Shown: positions 14,201 through 25,230 of the stretch, piece by piece | Layout: each line of letters opens with the position of its first letter | Position numbering within the stretch: the first letter of the stretch is position 1 | Assembly (NCBI GenBank): GCA_037179385.1 | Contig: CM074193.1 | Coordinates: forward strand, 4,919,547-4,983,546 | DNA: 64,000 nucleotides | Source of the DNA: Holothuria scabra | Lineage: Eukaryota > Echinodermata > Holothuroidea > Aspidochirotida > Holothuriidae | Direction: 5' to 3' | Made by a program: the position numbers and the translations under genes | The notes under the pieces: generated by a model | Database searches by the model: none | The model's input: the letters and a program-made list of their open reading frames with translations, nothing else | Told to the model about the DNA's origin: nothing

Positions 14201-17200
14201 AATGACCTGCAGAAGCTAGAAGAAACTGTCTACAATGAATTATGTTTGTATTCACACTGGTATGCCTCTAACAAACTCTCCTCAAATGTAAGTAAAACAA
14301 ATACACCGTTTGCAATCTCTAGAGGAATAACTTCCATTGCAATAAACACATAGATAACCAACCACTTGTAGTTGTATTTTGACCCAATCCTGAAATGAAA
14401 GCACCATATTTCCCCCGTTTTAAAGTAGCAAAGGGTGTGGTTGTTCTAGGTCTACTCAAGCATATTCTTCCTCAGTATGTCCCACCCACCTACCTACCTT
14501 TCTCTAGTTTATCTGCATCTCACATATTGTCGTACTATCTGGTCTAGTACTAGCCCCTCCCAAATCAAAAGGTTGGTTACTCTTCAGGAAAGAGCTATTC
14601 ATCATATTGCCTTTTCGAAACAGTGATCACACCAGTAATTGGTTCAAAACCACAAACCTTCTGGAGTTACACCATGTTATAAATTTAAATGCTGTCACAT
14701 TCATATGCAAATTAACTTATAATCTATTGCCTTCACTATTTTCCCATTTTTATACTAACAATTTCTTTACATGGCCACAACACATGTCAGTCTGGTAATT
14801 TACATATTCCCACTACATCCTCATCTTACAACAAAAGCACTCTAAGGTATCATGCAGTCAGACTCTGGAATACCATTCCTAATTATTTGAAAAGCAAACC
14901 AACCCTTACTTCATTCCGTAGTAATTATATTAGGTATGTTAACAATGATTATTGATGCTGTATTCCCCTTTGTTCTTCCCCTCAGTAGGGTGGGGGTGTC
15001 TGCTTATGTTGTTGTGGGAAGGGTTTATCTGCCTATGGGATGGTTCATGTAATTTTTGTTTGTTGTTTGATTGTTAAGTTTTTCATTTGCTTTTTAAGGG
15101 AGTGCACTCTTGACAAGCCTTTGGCTTTTAGTTGCACTTCCTTTCACTCTCTTATATTTCCTTCTGTAAAATTTAATAAGTTGAACTATGTCAAATGTTT
15201 TACATGCTTGAGTGATGAAACAAATAAATGAAATGAAATGAATCTATGAACAAGTGCAGATATGCATTTTGCAATGGATGTGCTGGGATATCTCAGCAGT
15301 AATTCTATGACCTGTCACATCCATCAACAAGTCCTTATATTATCATGGCATAGGAAAACAATACCATAAGCAGAGTATGATACAACAATACTGATCATGT
15401 TTTACTGTAATCACCACCTTTTTATTTCTGGAACCTGCTTCTGTAGGCTACCAGTCACTGATCTCTGCCAACATGTACACAACATTATGACCGAAACAAT
15501 TATACTCTAAAATTGTTATGATTTACCGTATTTACTCTATTAAACGCCCTGGGGGCGTGAAATTTTCGTTAAGGGGGGCGTTTATTAGAGTCAAATTTAT
15601 GTGACTTCTGATAAACTGCTACATATTGCATATTTGTCCATTTGGTTGTCAGCTTCATAATCAGCTGTGAGCTACTCCCCAATGATCGGTAACCAAACTT
15701 CCCTATAAATATGGTAGCCACAAACAACACTCTGAACTTTGCAAGTGTGATCAACTTTCGCCGATATCTTGATATGTAACGTTACACACACAAGTGACTT
15801 TTTTGCGTGCCCTCGGCATATGCATGCATGCATGCTGTGCACAGTATACAGCCAGGCCTCAGGGTACTATACTGACCGGCCGGCTATACGCACGTACATA
15901 CGGTAATTGCATAATAGTTACCGTGAGTAGTACCATTAGCAGTACATACGCGTTCATAGCATTTCACTGTTAAACAGTTTTCCTGTGTTGAATCTGGATT
16001 TTCATGTTAGGCTGTTCGGATAGGCTAGCGAGTATTTGTATACCTACGGTATGTACAGTACCACTTTCGAACTGCAAACGAAGCAGTATAGGTTCGCGGT
16101 ATGTGATAGCGTGACGGATATCAACAGAAATTAATTGCAGAAACATGCCTTTTACTTCAGGATACAGTATGGGACTTTAGGAGATTTGGTGGCTTCAAGG
16201 CAGGACTATTTCATTTTCCTTTTACCATATTGTCTTTGGAATTAACAATTTCACTTTATGCAATGTGACGAAAAAGTTGGGGGGCGTTTATTAGAGAGGG
16301 GGCATTTAATAGAGTAAATACGGTAGGTAAAAAAGGAATGCAGGCAGTGACAAAAAATCTAACCTTTTCTTCGATAATTACAGATACTACTTACGTCTTC
16401 CACTTGTCCTTTCAATGCTCCTTGGTAAAAATCAGTCTTTCTCCTCAGAAAGGAAAAGAACGTATCTATTAGCTGTAACAAAATGAAAGAAAATTAACCG
16501 GATTGTTATCTACAAATGAAGTCTCATTTCCAAGCAATCAATCTATTAATTTTTTCTCTCCCTGGCCTATGCTACAGTAGCAGGCATAGATTCAGTACAG
16601 GTCTGCAAGATTTTCTCTCTACCAATAGTGTCATGTAGTATGGTGCACTCTTCATGACCTTTACCAGACGCCATCTTGTTGTTTACAAGCAACGCTCCCT
16701 TCCCTTTGTTCTAGATTCCCAGGGCCCTTCCTGTTTCCCGTCACGTGTTACCAGTGGACGTGACATATCACATTGCCGTAGCTCCACGTGCGAGCTGCAA
16801 CCCATATTTTCAAGGTGTGGCCAATTTCCCCCTTTGCAGCCTCCTCATTGGTCATTTATATCATAATAATTATTTATATGGGTGCGTCATAACTTTTGAC
16901 CAATCAGGGGGACTGTATGTGTTCAGAGCTCGCACGATTCACAAGACCGAGCCTGCAAGCTGGACACTCGTGCCGTAGACGCAGAGGGATACACATATCT
17001 TAGGAATCGTATTAGGCTGGCAGAATAATTAATTCAACTTAATCATCTTTTGTGGAACTAAAATCATCAAATAAAGATTTTAAAATCAACTGAACTCTCC
17101 TATCTTTTTTCCGCCTGGAACTCGATCCAGTACCATGCAATATCCAACAATAGTTTTGGATTCCATGCCCACATGGCCTTGTCTGTGCCTGCAAGGCTTT

Positions 17201-19214
17201 TTCTTCACTACAGTAACATACTTTGTTGTCTCTGTACTGGCAGTCTGGTACAGGAACACAATTGATTTTCATGTATGAATAATAGGGCTATAACCAAAAT
17301 AACCAATCTGGGAGCCTATAAATATAAGTAGAAGCTCTGCCAGCCTGTGGGAGGGTCAAAGGGGCCTAAATACAAATGATGAAGGAGTGTTCACTTTGGT
17401 ACAATTACTCTTGAAGGTAGTTGTGGTGGTTTCTACTGTGGTTATAATCACTCCCACCCCCACCCCCCTCCAGACTACACCCTACATAGATAACAGTTTG
17501 CTTCACACAGAACAGCTTAGCAGAGTGAATTTCATTAGACTCAATATTGATTTGGATCACTATATATGCAAAATATTTATTTCATCAATATAATAAAGGG
17601 TCGGTTAGCTTAGCTAGTCAGATGGAGTTCTACAGCCCAAAACAATAAAGAGAGTAGAGATTTGCTTCATCCTTTCAAAAGACACTGCTCTTAACTGGAT
17701 AGATTTGAAGAAAACAAAAGAAAGGAAAAAAGTATTCAACTGGAGCAATGGATCTGTACTGTACATATGTCCATCCTCCCAGCAACAAAATGAGACATAC
17801 AATTAAAGTAGAATTGCCAAATTCCAAAGGAGAAATGGAATTTTCCCATGGTTAAATATTTTTGTAATGCTGGCAACCTATTAAAACCTTTTTGAGATAA
17901 TTACAAGCCCATCATAAGTTGATTCCTTTGAGTGGGTTGAACTTTGTTGTGATGATTCCATAGTGCCTAATAATTTTTTTTTTGCTCAACAGACAGAACT
18001 AAAAGCTCCCTTGCAAATGACACACAAACAAAGTACAAAAAAAAAAACCAGGGCCTACAGCTTTCATCACTGTAACTTACTCATGATAAGATAAAAGGTT
18101 AAGGTTAAATTTAAATAAAAATCTGAAAAAATATCAAAAAATCACTTTATCTTGTCCATCTAAAACAGATGTGTTGGTAGCTATATTCCTGATAACTAAC
18201 CAAAGATTTAATGAAAGGCTGACACTTCAGACTGCCTTATGACTTGGTTTTGGCATATGCAGTTCCTCAAAACTTCTTTTGCACTGCAGTAACTGCATAA
18301 TCTCATGACTTTTCTCTCATTTCTGTTTTAAAAACAATTCACACTGTTAAATTAAACAAAACCATTACATATTCAAAAAAAACTAAAAATGTCAAGAAGT
18401 TTATTCTCTTAAACATATCAATACAATGAAAAAAAAATTCACAAGATCAGTTTCCCAAGCTGGGAGACATTCATGAAATAGGATAGTCTAGGACATTCAT
18501 CCAAATTATAAACCCAGTGCAGGGATATGGCCAGCATACTGTAGGCCTAGGCTATGTGCTTTGTGATGTCACAATGATATGCATCAGGTGTTCTAATCAA
18601 TCAAATATTTCTAATGCTACAGTAAATTTGGGGAAGTTGCAAAGTTTATGAATTATGATTTTGTTCAAAATCCTCAGATCTTTGGTAACAAGTTTTCAAA
18701 ATTTAGTGTTTCCTCATTGAAAAGGATAAATGCACACTGTTTAACAACGTATTTCTTGCTTGGCTGTTGTCATTGTATTGCATCAATTGTATCCTCTGTT
18801 CTGGTTAGGGATTAGGTTAGGGATTAGGGTAATTGTTAGCCAGTTAGAAAATTTCTTGTTAAACAGTGTAGCCTAGGCCTACATCGAACCAGTTGAAAAA
18901 GATTTGGAAAAGATAGCTTAATTTTAGGATGGTAAATTAAGATTTTAGGTCCTACCTTTGCTACACTGATCAAATCAAAGACCTGCAACCCTGAGATCAC
19001 AGGAGTAAGGACTATGTATTGAGAGCAATTTTTCGACCGTTCATTAATTCAGGCCGTTTCCTGAGGGTTAGGCTAGGCCTAACTTAGGCTACAGCCTAAC
19101 AGTTCATAGGGTATGACTTTCGGCTAGGCATATAATTACCTCCTGTATACCTCCTTCATGTTGTTGGGCCATAGCAAGCAACATGCCGTCAAACTTTTCT
19201 TCGGGCGATGCCAT
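5228..19214 (-). CDS. NUDC: Nuclear distribution protein NudC (9 coding exons, complete)
   Basis: NudC is an HSP90-associated cochaperone that stabilises dynein-pathway proteins (LIS1) and acts in nuclear migration and mitosis. Coding exons, 5' to 3': 19140-19214, 16395-16472, 12483-12686, 11580-11642, 9566-9676, 8241-8435, 6601-6684, 5836-5954, 5228-5279. Phases agree and total 981 nt, 326 aa (human about 331). Seen: N-terminal [20 protein letters not shown] and the [12 protein letters not shown] motif (residues 1-51); a K/E-rich coiled coil (52-119) ending in [12 protein letters not shown]; an acidic linker; [16 protein letters not shown] leading into the CS/p23 domain (about 165-256); the signature [16 protein letters not shown]; and the C-terminal [14 protein letters not shown] and [12 protein letters not shown]. 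Serines equivalent to the reported PLK1 sites (LSDLD, Ser272; MDFSK, Ser321) are present. Exon 8 appears to end in an in-frame stop (AAGTAA), but GTAATC there is the donor to exon 9. The start is the first ATG in a conserved context. Confidence 0.96.
8955..9055 (+). repeat. Dispersed copy of the hAT-internal module (NUDC intron 5)
   Basis: Contains, in order, GGGAAGGGCCATTT, a GGTTTGTAAAGGCC block, AAAAATTTTCTGGTAC, and CGCCAACCCATGGTGG followed by GCTCTGCTTACG. This is the same order of blocks as the module repeated at 22.1-23.1 kb, 23.5 kb and 27.1-27.4 kb. Confidence 0.65.
9252..9272. repeat. (AATC)n microsatellite
   Basis: About five perfect AATC units in NUDC intron 5. Confidence 0.85.
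9900..10005 (+). repeat. SINE-like dispersed repeat G, copy 2
   Basis: Reverse-complement orientation relative to copies at 294, 28491 and 59335. It reads GCCACAACTGG, GGGCCGTAGCTAGG, GACTTGAACCAA, and ends in (AACT)4. The tail at the right end supports a retroposed origin. Confidence 0.6.
10590..10850 (-). repeat. TTAA MITE family B, copy 2 (NUDC intron 4)
   Basis: Left TTAA at 10586-10589; the right site has decayed to TTTG. It carries the family blocks CCAATTCTC, TGCCCCTCCCACAATTG and CATCCAGACACAATCTCAG. The interior is diverged and it has no coding capacity. Confidence 0.7.
11095..11257 (+). pseudogene. LINE reverse-transcriptase C-terminal fragment
   Basis: The frame ending at 11255 reads [34 protein letters not shown]. 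This is the conserved tail after the RT domain of CR1/Jockey-type non-LTR retrotransposons (SGAxLWNSLP...FK..L). Only the last 50 or so residues are present, inside NUDC intron 4, so it is an inactive remnant. Confidence 0.65.
14048..15241 (+). pseudogene. LINE reverse-transcriptase remnant with 3' tail
   Basis: In NUDC intron 2. Frame 14063-14353 shows [11 protein letters not shown] and then [10 protein letters not shown], which is the RT catalytic FADD box with the second Asp replaced by Val. [10 protein letters not shown]...[14 protein letters not shown] follows. Downstream, in broken frames, come [11 protein letters not shown]...[13 protein letters not shown] (14607-14798) and about 14855 a [25 protein letters not shown] C-terminus. 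The element ends in an AATAAATGAAATGAAATG repeat tail at about 15220-15241, typical of CR1/Rex-like 3' ends. Frameshifts and the altered catalytic box mean it is dead. The 5' part is missing. Confidence 0.8.
15536..16323. mobile_element. Non-autonomous DNA transposon with CCGTATTTACTC ends
   Basis: A 788-bp element in NUDC intron 2. Its terminal inverted repeats begin CCGTATTTACTCTATTAAA and are identical for 19 bp before one C/T difference. TA lies on both sides (15534-15535 and 16324-16325). A second inverted motif, GGGCGTTTATTAGAG, lies just inside each end. No transposase-sized ORF is present. A TA target fits Tc1/mariner-like mobilisation, but the source family is not proven. Confidence 0.82.
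16650..16985. promoter_or_regulatory. Possible regulatory island in NUDC intron 1-2 region
   Basis: Richer in CpG than its surroundings. It contains GCCATCTTG (a YY1-like motif), two CACGTG E-box-like sites (16743 and 16784 regions), and ATTGG/CCAAT boxes in both orientations (about 16820-16910). It could be an internal promoter, or a repeat whose composition mimics one. It lies between NUDC exon 2 (ends 16472) and the small - strand ORF at 17039-17272, so it would be downstream of that ORF. Confidence 0.25.
17039..17272 (-). CDS. Small Cys-rich ORF in NUDC intron 1, unrecognised
   Basis: A 77-codon frame from ATG to stop. The first half has six cysteines (CVPVPDC, VCYC, RPCG, YC) and a CGHG motif. 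The second half is basic then acidic ([10 protein letters not shown], ending DDFSSTKDD). The composition looks more protein-like than neighbouring intronic frames, but I recognise no family and see no splice partners. It could be a nested gene exon, a transposon-derived fragment or chance. Confidence 0.25.
   Translation of the reverse strand: MKINCVPVPDCQYRDNKVCYCSEEKALQAQTRPCGHGIQNYCWILHGTGSSSRRKKDRRVQLILKSLFDDFSSTKDD
18733..18870. repeat. Short MITE family C, copy 1
   Basis: About 138 bp with inverted ends ACACTGTTTAACAA / TTGTTAAACAGTGT. The interior TTGTATTGCATCAATTGTAT and GGTTAGGGATTAGG are shared with the copy at 31792-31910. It lies in NUDC intron 1. Confidence 0.75.
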
Positions 19215-20221
19215 CCCTACTCAGTTCCCTTTACCACGCGTTCGAAAGTTAGGAAACAAGCACTTATTAATGATGTTTGCTTTACTTAGTAAGTCTGATC
19301 CGATCGAATTGTGGCGTTCACTCGTTCGACATGTGTAATATTTACCATGCATAAACGTGTGAAGAACCGGTTTCGCGACATACACACAATCACGCACAAT
19401 GGTGTACTTGCTCAAAGACGTTTTCATGTCTAAAAGCTGAATGCCTATATTATTATATTTGGAATGTGGAAACTCCCCGGAACACCGAAAAGTCACTTGG
19501 CGCTGTTAGTATTACAATCCTAAGACCTATTTGAAAATTGTTTCGCGCGAAGTGGTCTAGCTCTGGCAACAGGAAACACGCGGAGACATGCTCCAGGTAT
19601 ACAAATTTCTTTCTGATGGGAATCCTTTGTTAGCTTAGTCCAACTTAATCCTCGGGGTAGGATTATTTAGCCTACTTGTTTCTACATAATGTTCCATTAT
19701 CTTATAATTTTCAAACTATGTAATTATAACTGTTACAAACTAACAGCAATTTAGAGCACACAGTTTCAAGTTTTCCGATAAAATTTCAGTAGAGTGATAT
19801 CAAAGGTCGCAACCCTATTTCGCACCACGCTTTATGTAGAACACTAAACTTTTTCTTACAATCCATTTGCCATTTGGGTTCATCAGATGTGGAGTTTTTT
19901 AATCAACGGAAATCCTCGGTAATGTTTATCATACACTCGTTATGGAAAAACAAAAGAACCGTGAAAATGTACATAGGCTATAGCGCACCATCGATAATGG
20001 AAGTTCAAACTGTATGTAAATGTAAATTATGTTATCAGTTGCAATCTCATTCCTTTCCAGGTAATTACGAGGAATTCGGGAAAATTGGTCAGTTTCGGGA
20101 AATGTAGAATAGTGACATAATTAATTATTTTTTTTTTGATGAGAGAGTCGACTGAGTGCATATTAGAATGTTTTCTGCCATAAATGTAATTTAACTAGTA
20201 TTTTTCCTTTTACAATATATT
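19215..20221. promoter_or_regulatory. NUDC upstream region and possible divergent 5' end
   Basis: Directly upstream of the NUDC start codon (ATG at 19212-19214 on - strand). CpG-containing words (TTCGCGCG near 19540, ACACGCGGAG near 19575) are more frequent at 19200-19600 than in the introns, as expected of a housekeeping promoter. A rightward ATGCTCCAG followed by GTATAC at about 19588 could be a tiny divergent first exon. There is no direct evidence for it. Confidence 0.35.
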
Positions 20222-20428
20222 ATGGAAAATTCTGCTATCCCCGGGGAGTGGAGACTGAATCTCAATGCCACTAATGAAATCAATGATAACACAAAGTTTA
20301 CCTATCATGCACATGACAATAAAGTGGTAAAGTTCACCAAGCAAAAGACTTTGAAAGCTACTGCGGTCTCAAATGTGAACTTACAGCAGCTAGCTGCATC
20401 GTATTCTTGGTCAGATACAGTGGCGTAG
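20222..20428 (+). CDS. Small ORF disrupted by a hAT-like insertion, unrecognised
   Basis: An open frame from ATG (20222) with protein-like composition (GEWRLNLNATNE, KFTYHAHDNKVVKFTKQ, LQQLAASYSWSD). I do not recognise the family. Codon 65-66 falls at the target-site duplication (20410-20417) of the element that starts at 20418. The present stop (20426-20428) lies inside the transposon. Across the element, the original frame would run a further six codons to a TGA at about 23204, so the insertion changes only the last residues. It is divergent from NUDC, about 1 kb away, so a shared promoter is possible. It might also be only an exon or a chance frame. Confidence 0.35.
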   Translation: MENSAIPGEWRLNLNATNEINDNTKFTYHAHDNKVVKFTKQKTLKATAVSNVNLQQLAASYSWSDTVA

Positions 20429-23178
20429 CTACGAAGGGGGGCTTGGGGGATCGAGTCCCCACTAAATCGCCCAGCCCCCGGCACCCCGCCCCCCCCCCCC
20501 ACTGGCGACCTGGGAAAAAATTATATTCATACTGGTCGATGATAATATTCATACCCGATTACTATGACATACATGCACTTGCGATAGATCCGCGCAGTTG
20601 CAGAATATTCTGCAATTGTGCCCCATTCTAAATTTCGGAAGATTGTAACAAGCTTCATATCTTCGGAATCTCTTGAATTTTTACTCGTCGGGTTTCTGGA
20701 TAAATAATTTTCTAGCAGATTTGGAGTGGCTGAAATTGGCTACCTTGGTGTGGATCAGTGTGCTCCTAGCATCTGGCGTGTTTCTATCCAACTGTAAAAT
20801 TTTTTTTAAGTTCCTGGGGGTTCACAAATTTGTTCCAAAATCATTGTCAAATATTGTTGGAAGGAATTTGCACTTTGCACGGTCATTGCTGCCAGTCATT
20901 GGCCAGTGCAACAACCAAACCCATGCTGGGTCAGTGCAGTCTCAAGGGTTGCAAACTTACCACTATTACCTCACAGGACCTCACTTAGATCTTGGGTAGA
21001 GTGGATATACCCAGTGGCGTACGAGACGAGGCAGGGGGAAGACTGTCCGAAATTTCCGCAAAATCGGACAGGAATTTGGAAAAGAATTCGGACAGCCCTT
21101 AAATTTTGTTAAAATGGGATGGTTTTTCAGAATATTCCTAAATGTGACCGAAATCTTGAAAAGATATGCCTTAAGAAGGAGAGAAACGTCATATAGTCGC
21201 AATAATATTTTCATGAAAAACCAAGTCAAGATTCAAAAATATTGGTACACCTCCGGGCAGCGCAAAAAGCTATTTTTTCGTGACTTTTACTTCACAGATA
21301 ATCACAACACAATGCCCAAAATTGTCGAAAATCCAAATTCTATCAAGCATTTGCCCCAGAATTGAAAAGTATCATAGTCAGGGTAACATAGTAACGAAAA
21401 ATCAAACAGATAAAAAAATCGCCACACATTTGGGAAGCCTGTGGCTCAAACAGTTAAAAGAAACAATCATTCCTGAGCCTGCTTTTAAATAATGTGTAAA
21501 ACATACAATCCCCCAAATGGCCGATTATTTAAATAGCTTCAAATCTTTGCCGAAAAACAAAAAACGCTATATTTAAAGTAAAATTTTCATGAAAAATAAC
21601 AAAGATCTGTGATACATTTGGGCAGAATGTGAAAAAGGTTTTCATCATCCCCACTTCACACTGTAGTCTTGCAAAAAATGCCCGAAGTGGTCAAATATTA
21701 GGGCAAAGGTTAAAAAATGCTGGGACGTTTTCAATTGCCAAATTAATTCAATGGACAGAGGGTGTTCAAGTACCCAAGAGTTTGTCATCTACCCTTCTCT
21801 ACAGCCAAATACGGGCAAAGGAAATAAAAAGCCGGTAATTTGTTTTTCGATACTTTAATGATGCAGAGTGAGAATATCTTCCCATAAGTCTGCTTGAAAA
21901 TTAAAACACACTTTTTGAAAATGTTACGTTTTTCAAAAAAATCATGTATATAGTCGGAAGTTCGGGCAGTCACTCAACTTTATCAATATATATTGAATTT
22001 AGTCCCAATACCAAAAGAGTAAAATTCATTACCATGTTTTCCATTCCGTTTTGAAGTTTTCCCCCGAAAATTTGAGGGACCATTTCATCGATTGGTAGTG
22101 ATACATTCCATCTGGTAATTTTCTGATCAAATAGCGACTGCTTAGATCCCCTTGTAAGCCTGGCAAATGTCATTTTCGACTGTCTCAGGAGTCTGATTTT
22201 TCAAAATTTTCTGTTCGCTCCGCACCAACCAGTGGTGAAGCTCCACGTAGGAAGTCTTCCTAGCAGAATTTTACTTTCACGTGAACATTTTTTGCAAACG
22301 GAACATCGAAATAGCGACTGCTTAGACCCCCTGTAAGCATAGGAAATGACATTTTTGACTGTCTGAAGGGTCAAATTTTTCAAAAATTTCCTGTACGTTT
22401 CGCCCCAACGTGTGGCGGTGCTCCACTTAGACCGCTTCAAAGCAGAACAGAATTAAGTTTCAAGTGAACATTTTTTGGAAGTGGAAACTCAAAATAGCGA
22501 CTGCTAAGATACCCCTCTAAGCCCGGGAAATGCCATTTTCATCTGTCACTGGCAGAGGGGTCGGATATTTCAAAATTTTGTGTACGCCTCGCACCAATTA
22601 ATAAACGTTTATCTGCAATTGAAACTTAAAATGTCGACGGATCCCTTTTATAAGCCTGGGAAATGTCTTTTTCGACTGTCTGAGAGGTACGAATTTTCGA
22701 ATTTCTTGGACGCTCCGCGCCAACCAGTGGTGGCGCTAAACTTTGCCTGTCCTACGGGCAGAATTAAATTTTCGGGCAAATATACTCTGCCCCCCAAACT
22801 GAAATTTTCCCCTATGCCTATGGAAATACCTTACTGAGGAGTGCACTGTTTGCAACATACAGCAGGATTCCGGATTTGCAATCCTAGGATACATAGTTTA
22901 GCGGAGTAATGAACTGAGCTAATCAGTATCTCAAAAGTGTGTTTGAATCTGAGAAAAATCACACAAATTTTCCTCACCAGAATGAAAGACAATTAAACCT
23001 GGCAAATGCCATTTCCAGCCATCAGGGAGGTGTTGAAATTCACAATTTTCTTTGTACGCTCCGCGCCAACCGATAGTGGCGCTGCGCTTAGATACTAAAC
23101 TTCATCCCCCCTATACAAAAGTATCTAGCCCCCTAAGCCCCCCCCCCCCCCACGAAGAAAATCCTAGCTACGCCACTG
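20418..23178. mobile_element. hAT-like non-autonomous transposon, 2.76 kb
   Basis: The ends are inverted, CAGTGGCGTAGCTA / TAGCTACGCCACTG (14 bp perfect). The 8-bp flanks are GTCAGATA (20410-20417) and CTCAGATA (23179-23186), matching at 7 of 8. An 8-bp duplication plus CAGNG termini is the signature of hAT elements. The interior has no transposase ORF. It contains homopolymer C/G runs near both ends and an array of five related modules at 22.1-23.1 kb. A second CAGTGGCGTA word at 21013 suggests a nested or composite structure. Confidence 0.8.
22129..23095 (+). repeat. Array of five about 180-bp modules inside the hAT-like element
   Basis: Modules start near 22129, 22310, 22493, 22630 and 22990. 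Each has, in order, AATAGCGACTGCTTAGA (clear in the first three), AAGCCTGGGAAATG, CATTTTCGACTGTCTGAG, CAAAATTTTCTGTACGC and TCCGCGCCAACC(A/G)RTGGTGG. Units differ by about 10-20 percent by eye. A sixth copy lies just outside the element at 23537-23655. Confidence 0.75.
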
Positions 23179-23536
23179 CTCAGATATTTTTCACCATCGT
23201 CTTTGAAGCTGTTGGAGAACCCAAAATTCAATTCTTTCAGTTTTTTTACGTTCATAGAGTTATAGGTTGTAACGAAATTTTGTTCAAAATTTAAAAGGAA
23301 AGATTCTCCTCCCTTTACCTTGTTTGAGAATCCCCTTATCTTTAGACCACTTTTTTCCGGACCTATAACATTACGAAATATTTTTGGAAAGGTATTTTAT
23401 CAAAAATGTTTAGAGAGTGATCTTAGCTTAAATAAAGATCTACTAAATTTGGTGTAGTTCATGAAGCAAGTTTTTGCAATTTTCTCACTTTTAATTCAGG
23501 GGAATATCTTTTGGCACACAAAACTCAAAGTCACGA

Positions 23537-23728
23537 CTGCTTAGGTTCTACTTACAAGCCTGGGAAATGCCATTTCCGGCTATCTGAGGGGTCGCAATTT
23601 TTCAAAATTTTCTGTACGCTCCGCGCCAACCGATGGTGTCGCTCCGATTAGATACTCGTTCGGGCAGATGATCATCCGACTGTCAGCGCGCCCCCCCCCC
23701 CTAACGGAAATCCTAGATCCGCCCCTGG
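23537..23728. mobile_element. Right-end fragment of a second hAT-like element
   Basis: Contains one copy of the module, then a C run, then the end ATCCTAGATCCGCCCCTG. Read from the other strand this is CAGGGGCGGATCTAGGAT, a common hAT-type terminus. No matching left end was found nearby. The element cuts into a LINE endonuclease frame immediately to its right. Confidence 0.6.
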
Positions 23729-23734
23729 TTATAA

Positions 23735-25230
23735 ACCTTTTATAATAACTACCGGAGGTATTTCTCTTTAGTACATAATTTTTATCCTTAGATATTTCAG
23801 GAGAGTTACATGTTGATGAACAAACTACAGGAAAGTGGTCACAAGAATGCCGGATAAAGTCAAGATATTAAAATTATTGCAATATATATTATCAATCAGA
23901 GTGACAGAGGAATCCATAACCCTGGTTGGTTTGGCTATTAAAGGAAAAAACGAATCGGAGTTAGTATTATCTACAAAACTGAAGATATTACTGTTAGAGT
24001 CGTATTGCAGGATATTAATATTAAAATCACCGAGAAGTACACAAGTCTTTTTTAATTTGGTTGATAATGTTAGACATTTCATTAGCAAAAGTTACCAGTG
24101 AGGAATCAGGTGGTCTATGCCTATATGACATCAACTACTAAGTTGCGATCTGAATATAAGGTTTCAAAGAAGAGGGACTTGAATTGAAAATCATTACGTA
24201 TGTAAAACCCAACCCCGCCTCCTTGTTTACCAACTCTGCCAGCCGGTATAAATTTATAATTTTCCAATTGTAACATGTTAAGGGACGTGCTTCATTAATC
24301 CAAGTTTCAGTAATAGCAACAATTGAAATTTTTGAATCTAATGTACCATTAATAAGTTCATTAACGTCGTCATAATTTTTCCAAAAAACTGCGTGCATTG
24401 ATATGGATAAATGATTTATCTAAACGACTGATCTTCTTAGCCAATAAGTGGTCATCTAGGTAATTACATGCCAATATATTGTTATAACTATTATTATCAA
24501 GAAACTCGTTTCCAGAAGCATTCCAAACTGCCAAAAGCATTCGTAAAAACATGATTTAAGTCAGAGGCATACCGAAGGTGATTGTCGAAAGACATAAATA
24601 ACAAGAAATGTATATAACAAGTAACGAATAAAAAACACACACAAAAAAAACTTAAGACAACAAAGAAAATGAAAGTGTAAACCGGTTTGAAAAAACAAGA
24701 ACAGTACACTCACAAAAAACAAACAAACATGGTCGGCCCCTCCGAGGTTATTCACTGGTGTGCATATTTGCGGGTCTGGACTCTACATAAAGATTTCCAT
24801 TGATAAACAGCTCACCACTCCGGAATCTTGGACGCTTCCCTTCAAGAAATGAGGCATTAATAGCAGATCGTAGTTTTTTTTCTGTAGTCCTCTGGGGTCA
24901 GGTCCTCCATTACAAAATACTCCGTGTCTTCAAGAACTAAGCGCCGAGCTTTGGCAAGACTGCTCTGACGTTGTGGTCGAAATAGGAATTTTGCAATGAT
25001 ATGTCGGATTTTTCCAACTTGAATTTTTACCTATTCGGTGAACGTTCTCGATGGTTACGTCGTTCATGATAAAATAATTATTCAGAACTTTTTTGGTCTC
25101 GGAGATCGCGTCTTCGTCTTGTTTTTCTTCTATTCCCCCAAATCGTAAGATGAAGCTCCTAGAATAGCGTTCTACCTTGAGCTGAGCTTCGAAAATGGAC
25201 TTAAGCGTTTCGTCGTTGGAGGTCTTTTGC
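23735..25230 (-). pseudogene. LINE remnant: ORF1 RNA-binding domain and APE endonuclease
   Basis: Read on the - strand. ORF1 region (about 25190-24880): VERYSRSFILRFGGIEE, then NDVTIENVHRIGK, then after a frameshift IRHIIAKFLFRPQ and ARRLVLEDTEYFVMEDLTP, as in L1-type/CR1-type ORF1 proteins. Endonuclease region (about 24550-23740): HINARSF..KLDDVNELIN, SIVAITETWINE (catalytic ETW), VLLGDFNINILQYD (GDFN), AKPTRVMDSS..LIDNIY, and SDHFPVVCSS in another frame. There are several frameshifts. The RT domain is missing because the hAT-like end at 23728 interrupts the element. Confidence 0.8.
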
